From: Lachnospiraceae bacterium
GTDB lineage: Bacteria; Bacillota; Clostridia; Lachnospirales; Lachnospiraceae
Assembly (NCBI GenBank): GCA_021628825.1
Contig: JAJXRY010000001.1
Location: 1 to 64,000, forward strand
Direction: 5' to 3'
DNA: 64,000 nucleotides
Made by a program: the position numbers and the translations under genes
Notes under the pieces: model-generated
Told to the model about the DNA's origin: nothing
What the model saw: the letters and a program-made list of their open reading frames with translations, nothing else
The model's database searches: none
Part shown: positions 1 through 8,906 of the stretch, in pieces
How positions within the stretch are numbered: position 1 is the stretch's first letter
Layout of the letters: each line of letters starts with the position of its first letter

Positions 1-17
1 AACACCACTGCATGGAG

Positions 18-66
18 TATAATATAATCAATCCTCAGCTTTCTCTGATAATACAGAGAAAGGATT
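18..66 (+). promoter_or_regulatory. Upstream region of the Rpn gene: -10-like box and hairpin
   Basis: Two overlapping TATAAT boxes lie at 18-28; any -35 would be at or before the window edge. A perfect 9-bp inverted repeat, CTTTCTCTG (39-47) and CAGAGAAAG (54-62), follows with a 6-nt loop, and the AAAGGA Shine-Dalgarno lies in its 3' arm, so the hairpin could mask the ribosome site. The regulatory role is inference. Confidence 0.35.
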
Positions 67-70
67 ATGA

Positions 71-931
71 ATGAGCAAACGATATGAGGAACTTGATTTT
101 TACGGACGATTTCATTTTTCTGTAAAATCATGTACAATAACGAACCACTTTGCAGGGAACTGCTGGAAGTGATTCTGGGAAAGAAGATCCGTAAAATTGT
201 ATATCACGACTGGCAGAAGCAGATCGAAATGACTGCGGAAGGAAAGGGAGTGCGGCTGGATGTTTATCTGGAAGACGGACATACCGTATATGATCTGGAG
301 ATGCAGGCAGCCCGTAAGAAGAATCTCCCGAAAAGATCAAGATATTATCAGGGAATGATCGATCTGAATCTGATTGAACGGGGAGCAGATTATGAGGAAC
401 TGAAGGAATCCTATGTGATTTTTTTATCTGTACTTATGATCTTTTTGGAAAGAATGCCTGCGTGTATACCTTTGAGAACCGGTGTCGCGAAGTGGAAGGA
501 TTATGCCTTGCGGATGGAACAGTGAAGGTATTCTTGAATGCCGAGGGAGATACATCGAAGCTGACTCCGGAATTAAGGGATTTCCTGGATTATGTTGCAG
601 GACGCAGGATACATGGAAAACTGGTTGCCAAAATTGAGGAGGAAGTCCGGAAAGCCAGAAAACATGAGGAATGGAGGACAGAGTATATGACATTTGAAAT
701 GTTACAGAGGGAGAAGTATAAAGAGGGAGTGGAATACGGTAAGAAATTAGGCGAAAGACAGGGGGAGAAAAGAGAGGAGAAAAGAGAGGAGAAAAGAGAG
801 GCATAGGACTGGGTAAACTGGATGCAATCCGGCGCATGCAGAGAAAAGGACTGAGCATGGAAGAAATTATGGATATGGGTTATACCAGGACTGAATATGA
901 GAAGGCACTTCGAACCGAACAAATCAACTGA
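71..931 (+). CDS. Rpn family recombination-promoting nuclease / putative transposase (PD-(D/E)XK), frame-broken
   Basis: After frame repair this is a protein of about 284 residues of the Rpn/TIGR01784 group (PD-(D/E)XK nuclease family transposase), DNA endonucleases linked to RecA-independent recombination. Visible signatures are the N-terminal DDFIFCKIM, the catalytic-core stretch RLDVYLEDG followed by DLEMQ (D...ExQ), and the LPKRSRYYQ segment. The C-terminal part is a basic EKRG repeat followed by a short helix ending LRTEQIN. ATG 71 is chosen because AAAGGA lies upstream and the family N-terminus follows. Frame breaks are at T97-101, T115-119 (both 5 for 4), T419-425 (7 for 5) and G761-765. 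The breaks match the pattern in essential genes here, so the gene may be intact in the cell. Family assignment is firm; transposition itself is not shown. Confidence 0.8.
766..803 (+). repeat. 12-bp tandem repeat, about 3 units
   Basis: Unit GAGAAAAGAGAG is repeated about three times and encodes Glu-Lys-Arg-Gly per unit in the corrected frame. It forms a charged linker in the Rpn protein. Confidence 0.8.
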
Positions 932-954
932 CCGGAAAGAAATACCAATTTCCT

Positions 955-1297
955 ATTGAGGAGGAAGTCCGGAAAGCCAGAAAACATGAGGAATGGAGGA
1001 CAGAGTATATGACATTTGAAATGTTACAGAGGGAGAAGTATAAAGAGGGAGTGGAATACGGTAAGAAATTAGGCGAAAGACGGGGAGAAAAGAGAGGAGA
1101 AAAGAGAGGAGAAAAGAGAGGAGAAAAGAGAGGAGAAAAGAGAGGAGAAAAAGAGAGGTATAGGGCTTGGCAAACTTGATGCAATCCAACGCATGCAGAA
1201 GAAAGGACTGAGCATGGAAGAAATTATGGATATGGGTTATACCATGGATGAATACAAGCAGGCACTTCAGACAGAAAATCAACTGATTGAAAAGTAA
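955..1297 (+). pseudogene. Truncated second copy of the Rpn C-terminal region
   Basis: This stretch encodes the last 114 codons of the preceding Rpn protein (IEEEVRKARKHEEW onward) with no start region or nuclease core. It is joined directly to the first copy by the tandem duplication and stops at TAA 1295-1297. One extra A in the run at the end of the repeat shifts the frame. Without the DxExQ core it cannot be a nuclease; a translated product could only be a fragment. I call it a pseudogene fragment. Confidence 0.75.
1085..1160 (+). repeat. 12-bp tandem repeat, about 6 units
   Basis: The same GAGAAAAGAGAG unit as in the upstream copy is present about six times here, against three there. 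Copy number therefore differs between the two duplicates, as expected for a slippage-prone minisatellite. Confidence 0.8.
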
Positions 1298-1339
1298 TAC
1301 CAATTTCCTATTTTTTCTTAGATATCTGCCCGTTTTGGG

Positions 1340-1368
1340 TTGCAATCTTGTGTCGAAGAGTGTAAAAT
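1340..1368 (+). promoter_or_regulatory. Predicted sigma-A promoter of the type IV pilus operon
   Basis: TTGCAA at 1340-1345 and TAAAAT at 1363-1368 are separated by 17 nt, about 120 nt upstream of pilB. The same two hexamers with the same spacing occur before rpsB in this window. The leader 1369-1487 has no riboswitch consensus that I recognise. Confidence 0.5.
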
Positions 1369-1487
1369 ATTGTTCGTAGGCAATAGTACATTTTTGTCAC
1401 ACATTCTTAAATATAGATCTCCGTGGGCTGTCAGATACCGCCGGCTGGGATATGATAATCATAAATTACTCTGGGAACGAATACGCT

Positions 1488-3185
1488 ATGGATTTTTAAC
1501 AGAAAAAAACTTCGTCTGGGTGACGTACTGGTGAACAGCGGCGTTATTACGGCTGAACAGTTACAGAAGGGCCTTGAGTTGCAGAAAGGCTCCGGTCGTA
1601 AGCTGGGAGAAACCCTCGTTGACGAAGGAATTACCACAGAAGAGAATATTGCGAAAGCTTTGAGCAGTCAGTTAGGCTACGAAATGGTTGACCTGCAGGA
1701 TGTCTCCATTGATGAAGAAATCCTCAAGCTGGTACCTCCGAACATTTTAAAGAAGCATAAGATGATCCCGTTTGAATACTCCAGATCGGGAATGAATGTT
1801 CTGCGCGTGGCAATGTCAGATCCCATGAATATGGCTGCCATGGACGATATTAATATCATTACGAATCTGCAGGTGGAGCCTGTCGTTGCAACATCACGGG
1901 ATATCATGCTGGCACTGGACCAGTATTACGGGCAGGCGGAAGTGAATTCCGCACTCGAAGAGTATGTGAAAGAAAAGACCAGCCAGATGGTGGAGCAGGA
2001 GGATATTTACAACGACGATATCAACAACTCCCCCGATCGTACAGCTGGTGAAAACGATGATCGAGCAGGCTGTGCGCCAGAGGGCATCCGATATTCATAT
2101 CGAGCCGATGGAGAAGCAGGTCCGGGTGCGTTACCGTATCGATGGCGCGCTGTATGAGAAAGCAACCTATAACATCAGCCTTTTACCGGCACTGGTTGCA
2201 CGTATCAAGATCATCGGCGGCATGGATATTTCCGAGAAGCGTAAACCGCAGGATGGTCGAATCACACAGGTGGTGGATCGGCGCGAATTTGATATCCGTG
2301 TATCCATCCTGCCTACGGTATATGGTGAGAAGATCGTTATGCGACTTACCTCAAAGAATGCTTTATCGAGGGAAAAGAGCCAGTTGGGCTTAAAACCGCA
2401 TGACTTACAGAAGTTTGATCATATTTTGAAAAATCCGCATGGTATTCTGCTTGTTACAGGACCTACCGGTAGTGGTAAGTCCACAACACTTTATACCGCG
2501 CTTAGTGAGTTAAATAAAGAGGATGTAAATATTATCACCGTAGAAGATCCGGTGGAAGCAAATATTGACGGAATCAATCAGGTACAGGTCAATAATAAAG
2601 CAGATCTGACCTTTGCCTCGGCGCTGCGTTCTATTCTGAGACAGGATCCGGACATCATCATGATCGGTGAAATCCGTGACCAGGAGACCGCATCCATTGC
2701 CGTACAGGCATCCATTACCGGACATCTTGTAGTATCCACGCTGCATACGAACTCTGCAGCCAGCACGATTACCCGTCTGGTGGATATGGGAATTGAGCCA
2801 TACCTCATCGCAGACTCCACGGTCGGTGTTATTGCACAGCGTCTGGTGCGCCGCCTTTGTCCGGATTGTAAGAGGGCAAAGAAAGCTGATGCCGAAGACC
2901 TTGAAATGCTGATGCGTAAACCTGATGAGGATCTGACGATTTACGAGCCGTGCGGCTGCCCGAAATGTGACGGCACAGGCTTCCGTGGACGAATCGGTGT
3001 ATATGAAATTATGGAAGTGACTCCGCAGTTAAAAGCATATCATCAGTAAAGGCGGAGAAGTGGAGGATATCAAAGGACAGGCGTTGAAGGACGGCATGCA
3101 TACCCTGCGTATGAGCGCGACTGAGCTTGTTTTGGAAGGAACAACATCCGTGCAGGAAATGATGAGAGTATCTTTTGACTTGTAG
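1488..3185 (+). CDS. pilB: Type IV pilus assembly (extension) ATPase PilB, GspE/PulE family, with MshEN domain
   Basis: This cytoplasmic hexameric ATPase (about 564 residues after repair) powers pilus polymerisation together with PilC and PilM. The N-terminus carries two copies of the MshEN-type motif: RLGDVLVNSGVITAEQ (from about residue 8) and KLGETLVDEGITTEEN about 30 residues later, known in relatives as a cyclic-di-GMP-binding module. Walker A GPTGSGKST lies near residue 323, followed by the Asp box, Walker B and a tetracysteine zinc site (CPDC near nt 2860, CGCPKC near nt 2950). The start is ATG 1488, immediately before the conserved motif. Frame breaks: T1493-1497, C2030-2034 and one base near 3036. 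It is followed 16 nt later by pilC. An N-terminal MshEN domain makes it PilB/MshE-like rather than the retraction ATPase PilT. Confidence 0.92.
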
Positions 3186-3201
3186 AATGGGAGGAACGAC
3201 A

Positions 3202-4425
3202 ATGGCCAATTGGGGCTATGTGGCGATAGATAAAACCGGAAAAAGAAATCAAAGGCAGCAAAGATGCCGACACACAGGAAGCTTTAACGAGAGAACTCAA
3301 ACAACAGGGACTCATCGTCTTGGAGGTCAAGCAGCAGAATACTTTAACACGGGATATCAGCTTCAGCTTTGACAAGAAGCCCGCAGCCAGAGACCTCGCC
3401 GTATTCTGCCGGCAGTTTGCAAGTATCGTCCGTGCCGGTGTCAGTATTATTGAAGCTCTGAATATGTTAGCAGAGCAGACCGAAAATAAGCTTTTTACAG
3501 AAAGCCCTCATGGCCGTCCGTGCCGATGTGGAAAAAAAGGTGAAAGTTTTGCAGATTCCATGGAAAAGCATCCGAAGGCATTCCCAGAGCTTTTTGATCC
3601 AGATGGCAAGAGCCGGTGAAGCATCCGGTAGTCTGGAAATTTCCATGGAACGTATGGCAATCCAGTTCGAAAAAAATCTGCAAAGACACAGGCATTGATA
3701 AAGAAAGCTATGATCTATCCGATTGTGGTTGCCTGCGTAGCCGTAGGTGTTGTCGTAGTTATGCTGGTATTCGTTATTCCGCGATATACAGACATGTTTG
3801 AGGAACTGGATGCAGAGCTTCCTGCAATCACGCTTGCCGTTGTAGCACTCAGCAACTTTATTAAAAAAATTATTGGTTTATCATTGTCCCGGTGGTAATT
3901 GCGATTGCCGTGGCATTCAGTATGTGGAAAAAGACCTTATCCGGTAAGCATGTTTTGGGAAAGCTTGCCTTGAAGATCCCGATGACGAGAAACCTGGTAA
4001 CAAAGAGTGCCTCTTCCCAGATGGCACGTACCTTAAGCACCCTGCTTACCGCAGGCGTTCCGCTCACGGAAGCAGTAGATATTGTAGCTGATACCATGGG
4101 AAATATCTGGTATAAGGAAGCCTTAAAGGATGCGCTCGAGCAGCTGCTGGTCGGTGTCCCGTTATCCCAGCCGTTACAGACCTGCGGACTCTTCCCACCG
4201 ATGGTATACCATATGGTGAGAATCGGTGAAGAAGCCGGATCCACAGAAGAAATGCTGAATAAGCTGGCAGACTATTACGAAGAAGAAGTGGAAATGGCTG
4301 TCCAGTCCTTAATGGCCGCCATGGAACCGATGATTATCATCATCCTCGCCGGCATCGTCGGCATCCTTCTCGCCGCAGTCATGCTTCCTATGGTCAATAT
4401 GTATGCAGCATTGGATAACCTCTGA
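3202..4425 (+). CDS. pilC: Type IV pilus inner-membrane platform protein PilC (GspF family)
   Basis: PilC is the polytopic membrane platform that couples PilB to pilin insertion. About 404 residues after repair, the usual family size. Two GspF (T2SSF) repeats are visible: the first starts near FCRQFASIVRAG and ends in the VVVVMLVFVIPRY membrane helix, the second starts near MARTLSTLLTAGVP and ends in IIIILAGIVGILLAAVMLP. The IKKAMIYP motif is conserved. ATG 3202 follows GGGAGG. There are six homopolymer breaks (A3240-3244, T3492-3496, A3532-3538, T3591-3595, A3670-3676, A3863-3869); three of these are seven-base runs where the family expects five. The stop codon lies in the first arm of the structured element 4422-4600. 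Confidence 0.92.
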
Positions 4426-4600
4426 TACCAGCTTAGCCATGGAATTTTCCAACACCGGATTGGGTGCTTGCACACAAATTCCGGTGTTGGGAAAATTCCA
4501 TGCGCGAAGCGCCCACAAGATGAAATAAGGCTGAGCCGTGAAACGGCGGGAGGCTGCGTAGCAGCCATGCCTTATGAATGTTGTGGGAAGCTGGTATCAG
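4422..4600. repeat. Cloverleaf-like multi-stem inverted-repeat element between pilC and pilA
   Basis: Outer perfect 13-bp stem: CTGATACCAGCTT (4422-4434) with AAGCTGGTATCAG (4588-4600). Inside are a 21-bp hairpin with one bulged G (4438-4458 with 4481-4502), GCGC-GAA-GCGC (4502-4512), a stem CCCACAA/TTGTGGG plus ATAAGGC/GCCTTAT (4512-4531 with 4569-4587), and within that GCCGT-GAA-ACGGC (4535-4547) and GGCTGC-GTA-GCAGCC (4552-4566). Nearly every base is paired. It could be a structured RNA, a MITE-like element whose ends are the 13-bp repeats, or both. No family I can name fits. Confidence 0.75.
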
Positions 4601-4771
4601 AGTGTTCACAGACACTCTATGATGGCATTATAAGTCAAAGATATGTAAAAAATATGTAAACAATTCTACAAAAGTGTCGATAAAATATACAAATTGAATA
4701 AAAAAATGACTGCATCGTAGGGATAGCCATTTTTTTAGATAAAAAAATAACAACCAAAGGAGAATTTTTTT
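4601..4771 (+). promoter_or_regulatory. pilA leader with intrinsic-terminator-like hairpin
   Basis: An AT-rich stretch. A small hairpin, AGAGTGT/ACACTCT, spans about 4600-4619. At 4700-4746, AAAAAAATG pairs with CATTTTTTT, ending in seven T: the form of an intrinsic terminator or attenuator just ahead of the pilin gene. A weak TAAAAT (4681-4686) could be a -10 box but its -35 is poor. The ribosome site is AAAGGAGAA at 4756-4764. Confidence 0.5.
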
Positions 4772-5204
4772 ATGAAAAAAAGGAAAAAAATGAATGACAA
4801 AGGTTTTTTTCACTTGTTGAGTTAATCATCGTTGTTGCCATTATGGCAGTACTCGTTGTGGTTCTTGCTCCCCAGTACTTAAAGTATGTTGAGAAGTCTA
4901 GAGTTTCAGCAGATGCATCCACAGCAGCTAATTTTGAAAGCGCAATGTCAGTTTTAGCTTCTGACGTTGATGTATCACTTAATACATCGGGAACGTATAC
5001 AGTGGTCTCAGATACCACAGGAGCTATTACAATTTCTCCTGATTTACAGACAGCGCTTACTGATGCAGGTTCCATAGATGTTACTAAAACATATAAATAC
5101 ACATCAACAGCGTTTAAGGCTTCAGCAGTAACAATTAAGTTGGAGTATGATAGTACTGCAAAAAAATGTGGAAAGTTACTAACGATGCTCCTTCAGTAAA
5201 TTAA
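4772..5204 (+). CDS. pilA: Type IV major prepilin (PilA-like)
   Basis: About 142 residues after repair. A short basic leader ends in NDKG, then the class III processing site GFSLVELIIVVAIM: cleavage by PilD after Gly, Phe+1, Glu+5, then a hydrophobic helix that forms the pilus core. The rest is a small Ser/Thr/Val-rich globular domain ending APSVN. Frame breaks T4804-4810 and A5160-5166 are both seven-base runs where five restore the frame; the first lies inside the GFSLVE motif, where only five T give Glu at +5. Best candidate for the major subunit because it is the smallest simple pilin of the locus and has its own leader. Base composition is more AT-rich than its neighbours. Confidence 0.88.
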
Positions 5205-5206
5205 AT

Positions 5207-5302
5207 ATCTCATTCTTCTGCCAAGGTCGTCATCACGACGATCCCTTGATCGCTTGTGTACCCTACGACCTTGAAAAGCGAGAGCATGCAGGTATGAGAG
5301 AT
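5207..5302. other. Structured intergenic element downstream of pilA
   Basis: Nested pairing: CTCAT (5209-5213) with ATGAG (5294-5298), CTGC (5218-5221) with GCAG (5288-5291), a perfect 9-bp CAAGGTCGT (5222-5230) with ACGACCTTG (5265-5273), and an inner CGATC-CCTT-GATCG (5239-5252). It lacks a terminal T-run, so a simple terminator is unlikely; an RNA element or a 3' stabiliser of pilA mRNA is possible. Confidence 0.55.
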
Positions 5303-5364
5303 TAATTATTCGGTTTACTAACGTTATACGGTTGAAGAACTACTAAAAAGTGAAAACCACATAT

Positions 5365-5394
5365 TCTCCTGCGGCATATGCCGCAGGAGAATTG
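5365..5394. repeat. 30-bp perfect palindrome
   Basis: The 15-base half ATTCTCCTGCGGCAT is followed directly by its exact reverse complement, with no spacer. As RNA it folds into a G+C-rich hairpin between pilA and pilD. No strong T-run follows on either strand, so it may be a protein-binding site or a transcript-end barrier. Function unknown. Confidence 0.7.
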
Positions 5395-5446
5395 TAAAAT
5401 TAAGAAGATTTAACACCATAAACATTTATTGACAAGGATATCCCCT

Positions 5447-6208
5447 ATGCTCCCAGAAATACTTTTTTTACATCCTCATATTTCTTTTTCGGAATCGTAA
5501 TTGGCAGCTTTTTTTAAATGTCTGCATCTACCGCATTCGAAGCATGAAGATATCGTGAAGACACGGTCACACTGCATGTCCTGTGGTTATCAGCTCAAGT
5601 GGTATGATATGTTTCCGGTATTCAGTTACTTATTTCTGAGGGGTAAATGCCGGAAGTGTCATGCGAAGCTTTCCGTGCAGTATCCGCTCATCGAAGCAGC
5701 AAACGGGATCCTTTATGTAATGATTATGTGGATTCATGGAATGACAATTACTTCTGTATTGTATTGTCTGCTGGTTTCTGCACTTCTGGTAATCAGTGTG
5801 ATTGATTTCAGAACCTTTGAGATTCCCCTTGGAATCAACATTTTTATTCTTATTCTCGGAATCGTCCGCGTAGCAACAGACTTTAGCCACGTACTGGATT
5901 ACGCGATTGGATTCTTAAGTGTGAGCGTTGTGCTCGCTATTCTGTATTATGCCTCCAAAGGAAGAGCAATCGGTGGAGGCGATGTGAAGCTGATGGCGGT
6001 CTGCGGACTGTTGCTTGGCTGGAAACTGGTCCTGCTGGCATTCTTTTTGGGATGCATCTTAGGATCTGTGATTCATGTTATCCGGATGAAAGCGTTTGGT
6101 GCAGACCGGGTTCTGGCAATGGGACCGTACCTTTCATTAGGAGTTCTCCTCGCAGTTTTGTGGGGAAATACCATGATCCAGTGGTATCTTGGACTGCTGG
6201 GATTTTAA
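5447..6208 (+). CDS. pilD: Prepilin peptidase / N-methyltransferase PilD
   Basis: This integral membrane aspartyl protease cleaves class III leaders after Gly and N-methylates the new Phe. About 252 residues. The N-terminal domain has the GSFLNVCIYRI segment and two CxxC pairs (CMSC, CRKC), as in bifunctional enzymes. The peptidase part has one aspartate in VIDFRTFEIP and the second in GGGDVKLMA. About six further hydrophobic helices follow. ATG 5447 is the first start that gives the membrane-anchoring N-terminus. Breaks: T5463-5469, T5485-5489, T5509-5515 and one apparently missing C near 5537. It would process all the prepilins in this locus. Confidence 0.9.
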
Positions 6209-6299
6209 TTTGAAGATAGAATATTTTACCTGCTTGGTAATCCCGGCAGGTTTCTTGCATATAGAAGGACAACATTTTAGATAAAGGAGGAAACGATTC

Positions 6300-8037
6300 G
6301 TGGCTGGTAAAGTAATCAGTATAGAAATCGGTTATTCACTGACAAGAGTATGTGAGGTTGATTATAAATCAAAAACCCATAAGGTGTACGGGTATTTTTC
6401 CCTGCCGACACCGGAGGGAATGATCAATGATGGTATCTTAAACTTAAATGAAAGCTTTGCGACAGCTTTAAGAGAAGCTCTTGCCGAACACAAGATGAAA
6501 TCGAAGCAGGTGGTATTTACCCTGACTTCTACAAAGATTGCCAGTCGTGAGGTTACCATTCCCTTTGTCAAGGAAAACAGGATCATGGATGTTGTGAATG
6601 CGAATGCATCCGATTATTTTCCGGTGGACTTAAGCCAGTATCAGCTTGCATACAGCATGCTGGGAGTGCTCGGAGATCCGAAATCCGGACAGCAGTATAA
6701 GCTTCTGGTTCTGGCAGCACCGCAGGCTCTTTTGGACGGTTATCATGCCTTGGCGAAAGCTCTGAAATTAGAGCTGGCGGCTCTTGATTATGCCGGAAAC
6801 AGTATTTATCAGGTGGTGAAGGATGACTGTGCGGATAAAGCCTGGATGATCGTGAAGATTGAAGAGGGTGCAACCATGGTACTGGTTGTGAATCAGTCGG
6901 CCATTTCCTTTATCCGGAGTGTTTCCTATGGTGTGCAGGAGGCGTTGGAGCTTGCCTGCAATTTCCCCTTAAAAGACCGGATCGAGACGCCGGAACAGGC
7001 ATTGGAGCTTTTGTCCGGGAAGTCTTTTGTGAGGCTGAACGATGAAACCGGAGAGACAGAGGGCAGCGAAGCGGAAAACACACAGGAGCAGCAATTCCGT
7101 GAATCCATGACGGATGTGCTGGTGCCGCTTGTGGGTGCGGTTTCGAGAGTTGTGGATTATTATGTTTCCCATAATGCCAATACACCGATTGAAGAAGATT
7201 CTCTTAACCGGTCTTGGTGCAAATATGAAGGGTATTCATCAGACTTTTGGCCCAGCAGCTGGACTATCCGATTGAGAATTTTACGTCAGGCGGAAGGCTG
7301 GAATCTGGAAAAGAGCTTTGAAAGCCAGTTCTTTGGCCAATATGTTGCCTGTGCCGGTGCCGCAGCGGCGCCGCTTGGCTTTTAAAGCAGAGAATGAAAA
7401 AAAGGAAAAGGCGGTACATCAGGAACTGCAAAGAGTAAGGGCAAGGTGAGCGGAATTTTGATTGCCGTTGGTGTCTTTGCTATCGGTGTACTGGCTGCCG
7501 TGATACTGAGTGTGGTTTCAGCCGTGTCCTATGTCGCAGCAAAGGCAGAGAACCGGAGCAAACAGGAGCAGCTGGCACAGCTTCAGGAGATTAAGCCGAT
7601 TTATGACGATTATGTGAGCACCAAGGCGGCTTACGACCGGTTGACGGCCATGTATGATGCAACCCGTAACCGGAACGATGACTTATATGAGTTTATGGAA
7701 GAACTGGAACGGAAGATGCCGAGTAATGGTGTGATCACTTCCTTTACCAGTGATGCGGAGACCGTAACGATCAATATGTCGGTATCCTCGAAGACCGAGG
7801 CAGCATCGATGATTGAGCAGTTCCGTACCTTTGATTCCCTTCTTCCCGATACGGTGTCGGTATCCTCAATTACCGCAGAAGTGGATGGAGAAGATACAGT
7901 TCTTTCCTATAACTTCACGATTGTCGCATCCTACCGCGGACTGGATGAGGTGCCTGAGGATGAACTGACCGATGAAGAGGCCATGCAGCAAAAATCTGGA
8001 AGATACCGAAAATCATGAAGTGGCGAAAGCAGAGTAA
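6300..8037 (+). CDS. pilM: PilM-PilN fusion: pilus inner-membrane alignment protein
   Basis: PilM (actin-fold, cytoplasmic) and PilN (one transmembrane helix plus periplasmic-type coil) normally are separate and link PilB to PilO. Here residues 1 to about 365 read as PilM (ISIEIGYSLTRVCEV, and near the end YVACAGAAAAPLGF). After removal of one T at 7380-7383 and two A from 7397-7403, the frame runs without a stop through a Gly/Lys-rich linker (KGKGGTSGTAKSKGK) into ILIAVGVFAIGVLAAVILS, the PilN helix, and its coiled coil. Total about 576 residues. GTG 6300 follows AAAGGAGG. Other single-base breaks occur near 7193, 7242, 7290 and 7990. If the 7397 run is really seven A, two genes overlapping at GTGA 7446 would result instead. 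Confidence 0.75.
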
Positions 8038-8049
8038 AGGAGGAGAACG

Positions 8050-8827
8050 ATGAAAGTATCAAAGAAAGATATTTATTTAATCATTGGATTTTTAGGAGTC
8101 CTCGCTTTTATCTGTGCATTTGTCTGGGTTTATCAGCCGACCATGGAAAAAGGTGGATGCATTGAACGCAGAGAGCCGTACCATGGAGATTGAAATTGCG
8201 GATCTGCAAAGCAAAATGGACAATAAAGACACTTACCTCACGAAGACACAGGAAATGGCAACGGAGATGGACGGCATTTTGCAGATGTTTCCGGTGGAGT
8301 TAAAGGAAGAGGATGCCATTGTACTGACACTGACGGAGGAATTATTATCTCCGATGATCGTGGCTACACTTACCATGGATGAAACAGAACCGGTGGATTT
8401 CGAGCTTTATACGCAGGAGTCCGAAGAGGCGGAGCCGGTAGATACCGGAGAAACAGTACAGCTCGGGCTTTACCGGAATCCGGTCAGCATGCAGTTTGTT
8501 TCAAGCTACGAGGCATTGAAGCGTTATGTGAAGACCGTGGCACTGCAGACGAACCGTACCAAGATTGTCGGAGTTACGGCTTCCTATGATGAAACCACAG
8601 GCTTACTTACCTGTGTGGCAAACTTAAATATGTATTTCATTACCGGACAGGAGGACAAGACCTATGTACAGCCGGACTTCTCGTCTGTAATTACGGGAAC
8701 CGATAATCCGTTCGGATCCATTACGATGCCGTATGAGGCCGGGGTTGCAGGTCTGGCTGAAGAAGTAACCGGTATTCATGTAGATGAGCAGGAAGAAACG
8801 GAAGAAGATAATGGCGAAGGCATGTAA
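8050..8827 (+). CDS. pilO: Pilus assembly protein PilO
   Basis: About 258 residues: one N-terminal transmembrane helix (IYLIIGFLGVLAFICAFVWV, residues about 8-27), a coiled coil (ALNAESRTMEIEIADLQS), then an alpha/beta domain like PilO. It pairs with PilN to align the platform under the pilus. ATG 8050 follows AGGAGG and starts 13 nt after the PilMN stop. One break at A8147-8151 (five for four). The C-terminus is acidic (EEQEETEEDNGEGM-like). Assignment rests on topology, size and position more than on strong motifs. Confidence 0.8.
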
Positions 8828-8834
8828 ATACCGT

Positions 8835-8852
8835 CCGGATACCAATATCCGG
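8835..8852 (+). other. Small intergenic hairpin
   Basis: CCGGATA-CCAA-TATCCGG, 7 bp with a 4-nt loop, between pilO and the next minor pilin. No T-run follows, so not a terminator; a transcript-processing site is possible. Confidence 0.4.
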
Positions 8853-8906
8853 CAGGAAGAGACTGACGGGAAAGGGATAGCCGGTAAAGGATAACAGGAG
8901 TGAAGG

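Larger units (their letters stand above)
633..1312 (+). repeat. Tandem direct duplication of the Rpn 3' end
   Basis: The segment starting ATTGAGGAGGAAGTCCGG at 633 recurs almost identically from 955. Both copies end in the same 17-mer AATACCAATTTCCTATT (941-957 and 1296-1312), so copy 2 starts where copy 1 ends. Copy 1 is about 322 nt and copy 2 about 358 nt; the 36-nt difference equals three extra 12-nt EKRG repeat units. The copies have diverged mainly at the extreme 3' end. Confidence 0.85.

Noticed and set aside
71..1312. Complete insertion sequence
   Set aside because: No terminal inverted repeats or target duplication flank the Rpn gene; the repeats are a direct duplication.
1369..1487. 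Cyclic-di-GMP riboswitch before pilB
   Set aside because: I could not find the conserved GEMM cores or pairing; only the promoter is supported.
7446..8018. Separate PilN gene starting at GTG 7446
   Set aside because: Kept as an alternative only: the GTG has no good ribosome site, and correcting the A-run joins it to PilM.
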